Origin: Streptomyces sp. TRM68416
GTDB lineage: Bacteria > Actinomycetota > Actinomycetes > Streptomycetales > Streptomycetaceae
Length of the DNA: 64,000 nucleotides
Assembly: GCF_014596915.1 (NCBI RefSeq)
Contig: NZ_JACVWU010000035.1
Coordinates: 1-64,000, forward strand
Direction: 5' to 3'
Part shown: positions 33,839 through 42,175 of the stretch, piece by piece
How positions within the stretch are numbered: position 1 is the first letter of the stretch
How the letters are laid out: each line of letters begins with the position of its first letter
Position numbers and translations under genes: made by a program
The notes under the pieces: generated by a model
The model's database searches: none
What the model was told of the DNA's origin: nothing
What the model saw: only the letters and a program-made list of their open reading frames with translations

Positions 33839-33850
33839 CCTCTTAAGAGG
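33839..33850. repeat. Dispersed palindrome, CTTAAG family, copy 2
   Basis: CCTCTTAAGAGG, the 12-bp core shared with the copies at 147-166 and 55172-55197, lying between the convergent giant gene and XRE gene. The right flank also matches (TGA); the left flank is diverged. Confidence 0.6.
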
Positions 33851-33885
33851 TGAATCGCGCGGGGGAGTGGTCAGGGCAGCAGAGA

Positions 33886-33914
33886 GAAGGCCCCGGACGG
33901 AGTCCGGGGCCTTC
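33886..33914. terminator. Bidirectional terminator after the giant gene
   Basis: Perfect 13-base stem (GAAGGCCCCGGAC / GTCCGGGGCCTTC) with a three-base loop between convergent genes. Confidence 0.8.
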
Positions 33915-33927
33915 GTCGCTTCGTGGC

Positions 33928-35262
33928 TCAGGCCACCAGGGCCTCGCGCAGCTCGCGCACGGCGGCCTCCTGGTGGTGCTGGGCGGGGATCGACTGGTAG
34001 AGGTCGAGCGCGCGACGGCGCACGAGCCCGGTGCGGTAGGCGTCCGGGAGGCCGGACAGGACGGCGACGGTGCGTTCGCATGCCTGCTCGGTGTCGCCGT
34101 CGTGGTGGGTGCAGGTGGCTGCGTCGATGGTCAGCAGGGCGCGGGTCATGGTGCTGGTGGGCGCGGAGAGCTGAAGCGCCCGCTGCTGGCTCTCGCGGGC
34201 TCGCCGGGTGTCGCCGAGCGCGGTGAGCGCATGGGACAGGTGGACGTGGTGCTTCTGCTCGCCGTGGGTGAGCCAGGTGTCGGCCCGCGCGCCGGCGTCG
34301 AGCCGTTCCATGAACGTGTCGGCGGCCGCGAGTGCGCGGCGGGCCTGCTCCGGCCGGTGGGACAGGGCGTAGGCCCGGGACGCGACGGCGGCGGCCAACG
34401 TGGCGGCGGCGGTCGGTCGGCCCCCGGCGACCTGGCGGGCCTCCTCGGCGATGGCGGCCGCCGCCTTCGGGGCGCCGTAGTTGAGCGGCACCATCGCCTC
34501 CCGGGCCAGCACCCAGGCGTGCAACTGCCGGTCGCCGGACTCCTTTGCGGCGGCGGCTGCGGTGGCGAACCAGCCGCGAGCCTCCTTCCGCACCCCGATG
34601 TCGTGCAGCACCACGGCCACCATGCCAGCCATCTGCCCGGCGGTACGGCAGACCCGCATCCGCGTGGCGACGGGCTGCGGGCTGGCCAGATAGGGCTGGA
34701 GGTCGGCGAAGTCGCCGACCAGATCCTGAAGGAACCGGGTCGGCGGCTGGCCGTGGTAGCCGTAGCCGTACGTCTCGGCGGCCGCTTCCAGGTCGGACAG
34801 ATCGGCCGGGGCGCTGTCGGCGATGAGCGCCATGTCCACCGAGCGGCGGGTGTCGGTCAGGGCGGCGAGCGCCGTTCCGGTGAGACCGGCGGCGAGCCCG
34901 CCGCGCAGCAGTTGGCGGCGGTTCATGGGGTCGTCTCCATCGTCGGGCTCCGGGAGGGACGTCGGGGAGCTGTACTCCCAGGGTCGCGCAGCAAGGCCGA
35001 GAAGGGCACCGGGAACCCGAAGTGCGTCCGCAACGCGCTCGATCGTGTCAAGGGCGGTCACTGACGCCTCGCCCCTCGCAACCTTGGAGACCCGCTCGGG
35101 CTTCATGCCGCAGGCCTCACCGATCCGGTAGTAGCTCACCCCTGCCCGGTGAGCCATGGCGAACACGGCCGTGAAGTCACGTTCACGAAGAGCTTGGGCG
35201 AACACCGGATCGCGCAGCAGATGGTCCGGAACCTGAGCTGGTGACGGCGCTAAGTCGTCCAC
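33928..35262 (-). CDS. XRE-family regulator with TPR-like C-terminus
   Basis: Protein of 444 residues. An XRE helix-turn-helix at about 35-75 (VSYYRIGEACGMKPERVSKVARGEASVTALDTIERVADAL, in parts GEACGMKPERVSKVARGE) is followed by a linker with a Tat-like RRQLLRGGLAAGLTGTALAAL and then helical repeats to the C-terminus, the typical Streptomyces XRE-TPR layout. Such regulators often stand next to small biosynthetic or signalling clusters and sense peptides through the repeats. It is transcribed divergently from the peptide-oxygenase-reductase-kinase cassette, 166 bases away, and is the probable controller. The RR motif sits inside a cytosolic regulator and is not taken as an export signal. Confidence 0.82.
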   Translation of the reverse strand: MDDLAPSPAQVPDHLLRDPVFAQALRERDFTAVFAMAHRAGVSYYRIGEACGMKPERVSKVARGEASVTALDTIERVADALRVPGALLGLAARPWEYSSPTSLPEPDDGDDPMNRRQLLRGGLAAGLTGTALAALTDTRRSVDMALIADSAPADLSDLEAAAETYGYGYHGQPPTRFLQDLVGDFADLQPYLASPQPVATRMRVCRTAGQMAGMVAVVLHDIGVRKEARGWFATAAAAAKESGDRQLHAWVLAREAMVPLNYGAPKAAAAIAEEARQVAGGRPTAAATLAAAVASRAYALSHRPEQARRALAAADTFMERLDAGARADTWLTHGEQKHHVHLSHALTALGDTRRARESQQRALQLSAPTSTMTRALLTIDAATCTHHDGDTEQACERTVAVLSGLPDAYRTGLVRRRALDLYQSIPAQHHQEAAVRELREALVA

Positions 35263-35428
35263 AAGTCCCCCTCAGCTCGCACAGCGTGACGGAGCGTCGG
35301 CGCAGACGATACCCCCACGGTGGGGGCCCCATGCTGCGGGTTACCGGCCGCGTCGGCGGCGGGTTCACTGGCGGAGCCCTGGCCGAGCCGAAAGGCGCCG
35401 GCCGCCCATCGAAGTGGAGGAGGACTCC
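35263..35428. promoter_or_regulatory. Divergent control region of the peptide cassette
   Basis: The 166 bases between the XRE regulator and the small peptide gene must contain both promoters. A hairpin CCCCCAC-GG-TGGGGG lies near 35313-35330. No convincing operator was seen. GGAGGAGG precedes the peptide ATG. Confidence 0.45.
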
Positions 35429-35578
35429 ATGCCGGTTCCCATCCCGCCCCAGTCCGCTCAGGACCCGACGTCCGGCGGCCTGGTGCGCTCCCGGACGCTG
35501 ATCACCGCCGCCCGGGCGCGGACCGCTTCCGCCGAGTCGGACGGCGGCGGCACCGGCCGCAGCGACGGCAACGACTGA
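35429..35578 (+). CDS. 49-residue peptide, candidate RiPP precursor
   Basis: ATG at 35429 with an excellent GTGGAGGAGG ribosome-binding site, 49 residues and stop at 35578; 19 bases later the oxygenase gene starts. The N-terminus is Pro/Gln-rich (MPVPIPPQSAQDPTSGG); the middle is LVRSRTLITAARARTASAES; the tail is Gly/Ser/Asp-rich (DGGGTGRSDGND). There is no Cys and no signal peptide. Many Ser/Thr residues could be substrates for the kinase encoded three genes on, and hydroxylatable side chains for the oxygenase. Position as first gene, small size and flanking modification-type enzymes suggest a ribosomal precursor peptide. No known RiPP class is recognised. Confidence 0.65.
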   Translation: MPVPIPPQSAQDPTSGGLVRSRTLITAARARTASAESDGGGTGRSDGND

Positions 35579-35597
35579 CGGAACGGACTGCCACGCG

Positions 35598-36770
35598 ATG
35601 ACGACGACGTCGATCGCGGCGTGCCTGGGCGAGGACTTCCTCGCCCAGGCACTGCACCGCGACTACCGCCACTTCCCTGCCGCCGTAGACGTTGCCGGGC
35701 TGATGACCTGGGACGACCTCAACAAGCTGCTCGCCACGCAGCGGCTGGAGCCGCCCCGGATGCGGCTGCACCGCGACGGCCCGCCCCTGCACGTCGGCGA
35801 CTACACCGAGCCGGTCACCACTCGCCGGCACACGGTCTGGCGTCGGCTCCGGCCCGCCGACCTGCACGCCCGCCTCGCCGATGGCGCCTCCCTCGTCCTG
35901 GACTCCGTGGACGAGATGCACCGCCCGCTCGCCCGCCTCGCCGAGGACATCGAACGCGTCCTGCGGACCCGCATCCAGGCCAACCTGTACGCCTCCTGGA
36001 CGGGCACCGAGGGCTTCGGAGTCCACTGGGACGACCACGACACCGTCGTCGTCCAGCTCGACGGCAGCAAGCACTGGCGCCTGTACGGCACCACCCGCCC
36101 GTACCCCCTCTACCGCGACACCGCCCAACCCGCCGAGCCGCCCGAGGAGCCGGTCGCCGACCTGGTCCTGCACGCGGGCGACGTCCTCTACGTGCCGCGC
36201 GGCATCTGGCACGCGGTCGCCGCCGACCAAGGCGCCCGCTCCCTGCACGTCACCTGCGGGCTCCAGACCCACACGGCCACCGACCTGGTCGCGTGGGCGT
36301 GCGAGCAGCTCCTCGACCACGAGGAATGGCGCCGGGACCTGCCCCGCCTCGGCGCCCCCGCCGAGCAGGCGGAAGCCCTGCACGGCCTGAGCAAGCTGCT
36401 GGCCGAACGGCTCGCCGACCCGCACCTGATCAGCCGCTACACCAAGGCCATGGACGGCCGGGCCCCCGGCCGGATGGTGCCGAGCCTGCCGTACGTCGGC
36501 CCCGTCCCCGCCGACGGCGACCTGCGGGTGCGGCTGACGACCGCCCGGGCGGTGTTGGAGGTCTCCAACGATGCGGTGACGCTGGCGGCCGCCGACAACG
36601 CGTACGAGTTCGCCCCGGCCGTCGAGCCGGTGCTGCGGCCGCTGGTCGACGGCCAGACCGTGGCCCTGGCCACCCTCGCGGCCGCCGCCGACCTGGACGT
36701 TGCGGCCGTCGCAGGGCTGGTCCAGGAAATCGTCACCGGTCAGGCCGCCGTCGTGGGGAACCTGCTGTGA
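35598..36770 (+). CDS. JmjC/cupin_4-type Fe(II) 2-oxoglutarate oxygenase
   Basis: Protein of 390 residues. The double-stranded beta-helix carries the iron ligands as HWD (H143, D145) and H205 in VPRGIWHAV, with FGVHWDDHDTVVVQLDGSKHWRLYG a signature of the NO66/MINA53/YcfD (ribosomal oxygenase) family, which hydroxylate protein side chains such as Arg and His. After the core comes a helical region and a winged-helix-like tail, as in that family. ATG at 35598. It overlaps the next gene by four bases. Beside a 49-residue peptide it may hydroxylate the peptide rather than a ribosomal protein; this is inference. Confidence 0.82.
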   Translation: MTTTSIAACLGEDFLAQALHRDYRHFPAAVDVAGLMTWDDLNKLLATQRLEPPRMRLHRDGPPLHVGDYTEPVTTRRHTVWRRLRPADLHARLADGASLVLDSVDEMHRPLARLAEDIERVLRTRIQANLYASWTGTEGFGVHWDDHDTVVVQLDGSKHWRLYGTTRPYPLYRDTAQPAEPPEEPVADLVLHAGDVLYVPRGIWHAVAADQGARSLHVTCGLQTHTATDLVAWACEQLLDHEEWRRDLPRLGAPAEQAEALHGLSKLLAERLADPHLISRYTKAMDGRAPGRMVPSLPYVGPVPADGDLRVRLTTARAVLEVSNDAVTLAAADNAYEFAPAVEPVLRPLVDGQTVALATLAAAADLDVAAVAGLVQEIVTGQAAVVGNLL

Positions 36771-37678
36771 CGGAACGGATCGCCCTCGGGACCTACCGGT
36801 GCCGGGACATCGCGGAGGCGGCCGCGTACGCGGCCGCCTCCGGTGCCCAGTGGATCGACACCGCCCCCAACTACGGCGCGGGCCGGGCACAGTCCCTGCT
36901 GGCCGGTGTGCTGACGGTCCACCCGCACGTCCGGGTGTCCACCAAGGTCGGGTGCTTCACCGCGGCGACCGGCGGCGCCGCCGCCGTGGCAGGAGTGCTG
37001 ACCGCCGACGAGGCGGTGACCGGCCACAGCCTCGCGCCCGACTATGTGCGCTGGCAGGTCGCGCGCAACCGGCTCGAACTGCGCCGCTCCCGCCTCGACC
37101 TGGTCCTGCTGCACAACCCCGAGCGTGCCTACCGGGGCGACCGGGCCGCGCTGTACCGCACGCTGCGGGAGGCCTTCGCCGTTCTGGAGGAGGAGGTGGC
37201 GGCCGGACGCGTCGGCGGATACGGGGTGGCCACCTGGAACGGCTTCACGGATGGGGCGTTCTCTGTGCCGCTGCTGGTGGCTCTGGCCACCGAGGCGGCC
37301 GGCGGCGCCCGGCACCATCTGACGGCCGTGCAACTGCCGGTGAGCCTGGTCAGCATGGCGCCGATCGAGCAGGTGCTGGACGGGCGCGGCCCGCTGCGGG
37401 ACGCGGCCAGCACCGGGCTGCGGGTGATGGCGTCCGCACCGCTGCACGGCGGCGAGCTGGCGGAGATGGTCGGCAAGGAGCTGGTCGACCTCATCCGCCC
37501 GGGCCTGACACCCGCTCAGGCATGCCTGCTGGCCGTGGCGTCATGCCCAGGGGTGACGAACGTCCTCGTGTCCGCCTCCAGTGCGTCACACTGGCAGCAG
37601 GCGGCCGACGCGCTCGCCGAGCCCCCCTTGGACATCGCCCGACTACGGGAGATCACTGGTGTACTCGCCTCCGCCTGA
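36767..37678 (+). CDS. Aldo/keto reductase
   Basis: Protein of 303 residues from a GTG overlapping the oxygenase stop (GTGA). The catalytic tetrad of the aldo/keto reductase barrel is visible: D31 and Y36 in WIDTAPNYGAG, K60 in VSTKVG and H116 in LDLVLLHNPE. Family members reduce carbonyls with NADPH. Within the cassette it could reduce an oxidised or dehydrated side chain, or a small-molecule substrate. The upstream open frame that fuses to it is out-of-frame shadow of the oxygenase gene. Confidence 0.85.
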   Translation: MTERIALGTYRCRDIAEAAAYAAASGAQWIDTAPNYGAGRAQSLLAGVLTVHPHVRVSTKVGCFTAATGGAAAVAGVLTADEAVTGHSLAPDYVRWQVARNRLELRRSRLDLVLLHNPERAYRGDRAALYRTLREAFAVLEEEVAAGRVGGYGVATWNGFTDGAFSVPLLVALATEAAGGARHHLTAVQLPVSLVSMAPIEQVLDGRGPLRDAASTGLRVMASAPLHGGELAEMVGKELVDLIRPGLTPAQACLLAVASCPGVTNVLVSASSASHWQQAADALAEPPLDIARLREITGVLASA

Positions 37679-38498
37679 CCCGGCCGTAGAGCAGCGCATG
37701 CGCGCCCACCACCACCGCGCGGCCAAGGCTCTGACCGCGACGGTCGAAGAGGGCGGCGAGTTCTGGGGATGGGCCGGGCGCACCCTGGGCGCCCCGGCCC
37801 GCACCGCCGCCGGCGCACCCGCGTGGCTGCGCCTGGTGGCCGTGCCGGAGGACAAGGCCTCCGGGAAGCTGTGGGAGGGCGCATGGGCTGCCCAGCACAC
37901 ACTGGGCAGCCTCGACGGGCACCGCCCCGCGCTGATCGGCCTGCACGACGTGACCGAGGACGGCATCGCCTACCGGGCGGAGCTGTCGATCCGCGTCGGC
38001 GAACCGGTCCTCTCCAGTGACCCGATCCTCCACCAGGACCTCGACCTGCCCGGCCAGTGGTGGACGGACCTCGCGGAGACGCTCCAGAAGCTCGCGGCGG
38101 CCGCCACCGACCGCACCGCCGTCCGCACGCAGTACATGCAGCGGGCCATCCCCCAGTTCGTAGGCGTCCCGGCCCCGGAGGCGCCCTGCTGGAGCACGGC
38201 CCACGCAGACCTGCACTGGGCCAACCTCACCAACCCGCTGCGCATCCTCGACTGGGAAGGCTGGGGCGCCGCGCCGGTCGGCTTCGACGCCGCGATGCTC
38301 TACGCCTACTCCCTGCGCTGCCCGGCCACCGCCGCCCGCGTCCGCGAGACCTTCCCCGCCCTCGGCGGCCCGGAGGCACTCGCCGCCGAAGCGACCGTGT
38401 GCGCCATGCTGCTCCAGACCGTCGACCGCGGCGACAACCTCGTCCTGGGCGACCCGCTGCGGCAGTGGGCGCGGGAGATCCGAGACCGCTGCCCGTAA
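37659..38498 (+). CDS. APH-fold phosphotransferase (kinase)
   Basis: Protein of 279 residues from the GTG at 37659, with GGGAGA upstream; overlaps the reductase gene by 20 bases. The catalytic loop HADLHWANL (H182, D184, N189) and metal-binding D198 in ILDWEGWG identify the aminoglycoside-phosphotransferase/choline-kinase fold, with DWE in place of the protein-kinase DFG. Members phosphorylate antibiotics, small metabolites and, in some RiPP pathways such as thioviridamide-like ones, peptide Ser/Thr before elimination. Cassette context makes a peptide or its product a likely substrate, but an antibiotic-resistance kinase is possible. Confidence 0.8.
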   Translation: MYSPPPDPAVEQRMRAHHHRAAKALTATVEEGGEFWGWAGRTLGAPARTAAGAPAWLRLVAVPEDKASGKLWEGAWAAQHTLGSLDGHRPALIGLHDVTEDGIAYRAELSIRVGEPVLSSDPILHQDLDLPGQWWTDLAETLQKLAAAATDRTAVRTQYMQRAIPQFVGVPAPEAPCWSTAHADLHWANLTNPLRILDWEGWGAAPVGFDAAMLYAYSLRCPATAARVRETFPALGGPEALAAEATVCAMLLQTVDRGDNLVLGDPLRQWAREIRDRCP

Positions 38499-40051
38499 CG
38501 GGTCGCCGACGGCCCACTCTCCGGCCGGGCGCCCCGTCGGTGGTCTATCTGGCCAGATAACCCGCGCGCTCCCGGCGGGGCGCCGTCGGGGCCACGCACA
38601 TGCTCGATCACGGTGATCTCCTCGTGGTGGTGGCGTTCCTTGTCGGGGTCGTCCCGGTGCAGGCGCGGGTTCATGCAGTGGGAACGGTCGTACTCCGCGA
38701 TCACCTGGCGGTAGTCCAGCTTCCGCCCGCTCGGCATGGGCGCGGCCGGGGCCGACTCCGCGGGCTGGGGGCGGCGGCCCCGGAGCGTGACGAGGTGGAC
38801 GGCAGAGTCGTCCTCCACCCCCTTGCGCCGGTCGCGCCGCAGGTCGGTCGGCTTGCGCGGCTGGACGCGCTGTTGGGTGATCGGCCGCTTGGTGACCTGC
38901 TCCTGGGTGATGAAGTCCCAGCACGCGAAGACGACGTGAGCGACCTCGTCGGTGGTGCCGAGCTGCATCGGGCCCGGCGTCTCGGTGGCGCCGATGGTGG
39001 TCTCGTTGTCGGCCATCAGCGGCGGTGCCCCGGGCACGGCGTGGGTGGGCCGGGTCCAGAAGGTCAGCCACCACGTCGGATGCTCCCGGCCGTCGAAGGC
39101 CTCGATGTGCCGGACGCCGTTGACGCCGAACCAGCGCCAGAACGGCTGACGCGGCCCCGGCACCGGGGTCGGTTGCAGGTGTGCGGGGGCGTGCGCGAAG
39201 TCGGCGGCCCACGGCCCCCAGGACACCGCGACCACGTCCGCCGGCCGTTCCTCGCCCTCCGGGACGGTCCGCACGAGTGGCTTGCCGAAGGCGATGAACC
39301 CGCGACGGGCGGGCACCCGGTGCGGGGCCAGCGGCCCCTTGCGGCCGCGCTCCGCCTTGCGGATGGCGGCCTCGGTCATCTCCTCGTCCACGTGGTACAG
39401 CCGGGCCTTGGCGAGCCGGTCGTTCTCCTGCGCGAGCAGCACCCGGGCGGCGTCGTCGGCGGCGTCCAGGTACGGCACGAGGGTGCCGGTGTTCTCGAAC
39501 AGCGCGATGGCGAGCCGGTTCACGGCGGGCTTGCCCTGCTGCGCGCTGACCAGCCGGGCGCGCAGATCGGGCAGGCGCCGCGGGTCGATCGGCTCGGTGA
39601 CGGTCTTCGCGGGGAAGCGGCTGGGCCCCGCTTCGAGCAGCGCGTGCACACCGGCGCTGATCGCGATCAGCTTCTGCGCGTCCTCGGTGGAGGCGGCGCA
39701 CGCACGCCGGGCCCGGTCCTGGAGCTGGGGGTCGGCGTCGCCGTCGACCGCGGCCTGGAGCAGGCTGGAGAGGGCCGGGGCCACCGACGGCATGTGCCGC
39801 GCGACGCTGAAGTGCCCGTAGCCGCCTGCCTGCCAGCGTTCGGCCGCCGCCCGGCACATGCTCAGCACGGCCCCCACGACGGGGCCCTGGCGGTCCAGCA
39901 GGGCGATGTGCGTGGTGTGGGCGCGGAGCTGGTCGGCCACCTGTGCGGTCGGCCCGGACAGGGCCTCTCCGGCGAGGGTGACGAGTCGCTCGGCGAGAGC
40001 GATGTCCTGCGCGGTTGGCGCGGAACTCGGGAGGTCGGTGATGCCGGACAT
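38306..40051 (-). CDS. Hypothetical protein (up to 581 aa)
   Basis: ATG at 40051. The frame stays open to 38306, overlapping the kinase gene by 193 bases on the other strand; the last 85 or so codons, past the palindromic repeat near 38550, are probably not truly coding or were acquired by loss of a stop. Main body: an acidic helical N-terminus (AQDIALAERLVTLAGEALSGP), a central charged region and an aromatic-rich part (PFWRWFGVNGVRHIEAFDGREHPTWWLTFWTRPTH) followed by an Arg-rich tail with CWDFITQEQ. No family is recognised. Divergent from the small gene at 40130. Confidence 0.6.
   Translation of the reverse strand: MSGITDLPSSAPTAQDIALAERLVTLAGEALSGPTAQVADQLRAHTTHIALLDRQGPVVGAVLSMCRAAAERWQAGGYGHFSVARHMPSVAPALSSLLQAAVDGDADPQLQDRARRACAASTEDAQKLIAISAGVHALLEAGPSRFPAKTVTEPIDPRRLPDLRARLVSAQQGKPAVNRLAIALFENTGTLVPYLDAADDAARVLLAQENDRLAKARLYHVDEEMTEAAIRKAERGRKGPLAPHRVPARRGFIAFGKPLVRTVPEGEERPADVVAVSWGPWAADFAHAPAHLQPTPVPGPRQPFWRWFGVNGVRHIEAFDGREHPTWWLTFWTRPTHAVPGAPPLMADNETTIGATETPGPMQLGTTDEVAHVVFACWDFITQEQVTKRPITQQRVQPRKPTDLRRDRRKGVEDDSAVHLVTLRGRRPQPAESAPAAPMPSGRKLDYRQVIAEYDRSHCMNPRLHRDDPDKERHHHEEITVIEHVRGPDGAPPGARGLSGQIDHRRGARPESGPSATRYGQRSRISRAHCRSGSPRTRLSPRSTVWSSMAHTVASAASASGPPRAGKVSRTRAAVAGQRRE
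38537..38563. repeat. Dispersed palindromic repeat TATCTGGCCAGATA, copy 1
   Basis: Perfect 14-bp palindrome at 38546-38559 within 27 bases that are identical, in inverted orientation, to 54291-54317. It lies after the kinase gene, inside the 3' part of a minus-strand open frame. Related copies: 53643-53667, 54291-54317. Confidence 0.75.
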
Positions 40052-40129
40052 GCCCGCCAGTATTCCAAGAGCGGCCCTCGTCCACTGACTCTCGGCGCCG
40101 GCCGGAGCGGGGTCGCTACGCTGCCGCCC

Positions 40130-40573
40130 ATGACCTACCAGGAACACCCCGGCGCGGCTGATGAGGCTCCCGAACTGCCTGACGCTGTCGTGAAGATCAG
40201 CGATGCACTGCGGGCGCTTCACATCGACCCCGATGGGGGCGGCGCCATCGAGCGGCCCGCCATCGCCGCCGGGCGACTGCTCGCCGCCGCCGAGATCCTC
40301 GCCCGCAGCGTCATGAGCAGCCCGGGCGACCTGGACGGGGAGAAGTGCCTGGACGACCTGATGCACGGCTTCTACGGCATGGTCGTCGCTTTCGCCGCCG
40401 GGATGCCCGCCGGTGCCTCCGCAGCGCTGCGGGGCGCGCTTCTGGAGGACCGGCTCCGCCGCGCAGCACAGCAAGCCGACGTCGCCGGGGAAGAGGCTGA
40501 CCCGCTCTCCGCCGCGCTGCACCAGGCCCTCGCGGAAGCCGGACGGCTCCGCACGTCGGGCGACGTCCTCTGA
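40130..40573 (+). CDS. Hypothetical helical protein (147 aa)
   Basis: ATG at 40130, no ribosome-binding site, with TACGCT about 8 bases upstream, so it may be translated from a leaderless mRNA. Helical, mildly acidic sequence (VVKISDALRALHID, AGRLLAAAEILARSVMSS, HGFYGMVVAFAAGMPAGASAALRGALLEDRLRRAAQQ). Soluble or peripheral; no family recognised. Followed by a strong terminator shared with the exonuclease gene on the other strand. Confidence 0.6.
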   Translation: MTYQEHPGAADEAPELPDAVVKISDALRALHIDPDGGGAIERPAIAAGRLLAAAEILARSVMSSPGDLDGEKCLDDLMHGFYGMVVAFAAGMPAGASAALRGALLEDRLRRAAQQADVAGEEADPLSAALHQALAEAGRLRTSGDVL

Positions 40574-40592
40574 CCTTGCCGCGCGTACGTAC

Positions 40593-40629
40593 GGCGAAGG
40601 CCTCCGGGAACGTCCCGGAGGCCTTCGCC
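40593..40629. terminator. Bidirectional terminator
   Basis: Perfect 17-base stem (GGCGAAGGCCTCCGGGA / TCCCGGAGGCCTTCGCC) with a three-base loop between convergent genes. Confidence 0.85.
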
Positions 40630-40659
40630 GTGTCAGTCGCCCTTGACCACGTACGCGGA

Positions 40660-41943
40660 TCAGGCAGCCTCGGCGTCGACTTGCCTCGCCATCCCTTTCA
40701 GTAGATCCACTACGGCACGGCAGTCCGACAGTGCTCGATGGTCCCCGCCGTACAGGGGCTGCCACGCGTAATCGCCCCAGTAGTCGGACCAGTCGCCGAA
40801 CCACTCGGAGTACGGCAGCATCACGTCCTCGAACTGCTGTCCGCTGATCCAGGCGGCCGCGGCTGCGGCCGGGTCGGGGGTACCCGCTTGCCGGTGGTGC
40901 ACGGTCAGCTCGTGGCGCAGCCGACCGACGTCGAAGGACTTGTTGTAGATCAGGCAGCGTCGCCCCTTCAGGACCTCTCCCAGCCGCGGAAGGACATCGG
41001 CGAACGAGGGGGCGCCCGTCGTCATCTGGTTGGTGATCCCGTGAATGTCGGTCGACTCGGCGGGGACCGGGACGCCCGGGTCGATGAGCGTGTCCAGGAG
41101 GACGTCCCCGCCCATGCTGTACACGGCCAGGTCCACGATCCTGGCGTCCTCCTCCAGGCCGGTGGTCTCCGAATCCAGGATGACGACCGTCGGATCGTCA
41201 ACCAGGGTCTGTGCCCAGTCGACCAGTTCGGCGACCCGTCGGCGTCGGTGTTCTTCTGCCTGCCGCTGGGCTTCCTCCTGTGCCCGTTGCCGCTCAGCGC
41301 GTTCCCGCGCGTCGCGCTCGGCGCAGGGCGGGCACCACCGCGGCACCCAGCCCACCCGGTGGGTGGGGTCCGCCCGGACGGCGGCGATCTCCTCGTCGGT
41401 GGCCGTCACCACGTTGCAGTCCCGGCCCGGGCAGGTACGCCGCCACACGGCCAGCCGCTCAGCCTCGAACTGCTTCTGCAACCGCCACAGCACCCAGCAC
41501 GGCGTGCAGCGGTCCTGCTCCTCGTTCTGTCCACTCCGGAACGGGGCCAGCGATACACGGCGGCATTTCCAGCAGGTCCGGGCTTGCAGAGCCTGCCGTT
41601 CCTGCTGCTCCTGCACCTGGCACGGCCCGCACTGCCCGTGCACGACGTGATTGCGCACGGCGCCGCACTTGGGGCACGTTCGGCGGGCGGTCTTCGCAGC
41701 CTGCTGCTTCGCCGACAGAGGCCGCATCTTCGCGGCGGCCGCCGGATCGTAGAGCGGGAAGTTCCCCCATCCGTGGCCACGCCGGTACACACGCACGAAC
41801 GCCACCGGTTCCTGGCCGGGAGCTGGCTTCAACCGCAGACTCTTGAGTTCCGTCATCGTCCGCAGGTGCTGCTGATCCGCTGGGATGTCCCTGCGCTCGT
41901 ACACGGGCAGGGACTCCGACTTTGCAGGCACAGACGTGGTCAC
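40660..41943 (-). CDS. DEDDh 3'-5' exonuclease with multiple zinc knuckles
   Basis: Protein of 427 residues from a GTG with GGAGG upstream (41943). The N-terminal half carries about six CxxC-type pairs (C90/C93, C105/C108, C124/C127, C146/C149, C171/C176, C204/C207) making two or three zinc ribbons, then an Arg/Glu coiled coil. From 253 comes an exonuclease domain: VILDSETTGL (D257, E259), DIHGIT, IYNKSFDVGRLRHEL and HRALSDCRAVVDLL (HxxxxD), the DEDDh set of DnaQ/RNase T. It probably trims DNA or RNA ends; the zinc part may bind nucleic acid. A plasmid role in repair or end processing is inference. Confidence 0.82.
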   Translation of the reverse strand: MTTSVPAKSESLPVYERRDIPADQQHLRTMTELKSLRLKPAPGQEPVAFVRVYRRGHGWGNFPLYDPAAAAKMRPLSAKQQAAKTARRTCPKCGAVRNHVVHGQCGPCQVQEQQERQALQARTCWKCRRVSLAPFRSGQNEEQDRCTPCWVLWRLQKQFEAERLAVWRRTCPGRDCNVVTATDEEIAAVRADPTHRVGWVPRWCPPCAERDARERAERQRAQEEAQRQAEEHRRRRVAELVDWAQTLVDDPTVVILDSETTGLEEDARIVDLAVYSMGGDVLLDTLIDPGVPVPAESTDIHGITNQMTTGAPSFADVLPRLGEVLKGRRCLIYNKSFDVGRLRHELTVHHRQAGTPDPAAAAAAWISGQQFEDVMLPYSEWFGDWSDYWGDYAWQPLYGGDHRALSDCRAVVDLLKGMARQVDAEAA

Positions 41944-42020
41944 GAGAACCTCCAGACGATCGACGGTCGTAGGCACAGCACAGCGCACGGCACTGACAAG
42001 TGGGCTGGGGAGAGTGGTCG

Positions 42021-42044
42021 CTGGGGGCCTTCGCCGGCCCCCAG
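42021..42044 (-). terminator. Terminator of the recombinase operon
   Basis: Nine-base perfect stem (CTGGGGGCC / GGCCCCCAG) with a six-base loop TTCGCC, downstream of the recombinase and before the exonuclease gene. Confidence 0.65.
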
Positions 42045-42175
42045 ACCCCCGCTCCCCGCGGCACCGACCGGCGCGGGCAGGAAGTGGGGGGGTCCGCTGG
42101 GTGCGCGCCGGACGGCACCGCGGCCTGTGCCGTCCGGCGGGCGTGATCGGGCGTCAGAGCGGGATGGAGTCGACT

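Noticed and set aside
35621..36766. Extension of the aldo/keto reductase to a 685-residue protein
   Set aside because: The extra part is the out-of-frame reading of the oxygenase gene; the true start is the overlapping GTG at 36767.
38600..40129. Upstream half of a 657-residue plus-strand frame
   Set aside because: It is antisense to the better-supported minus-strand gene; only the last 147 residues, from 40130, look coding.
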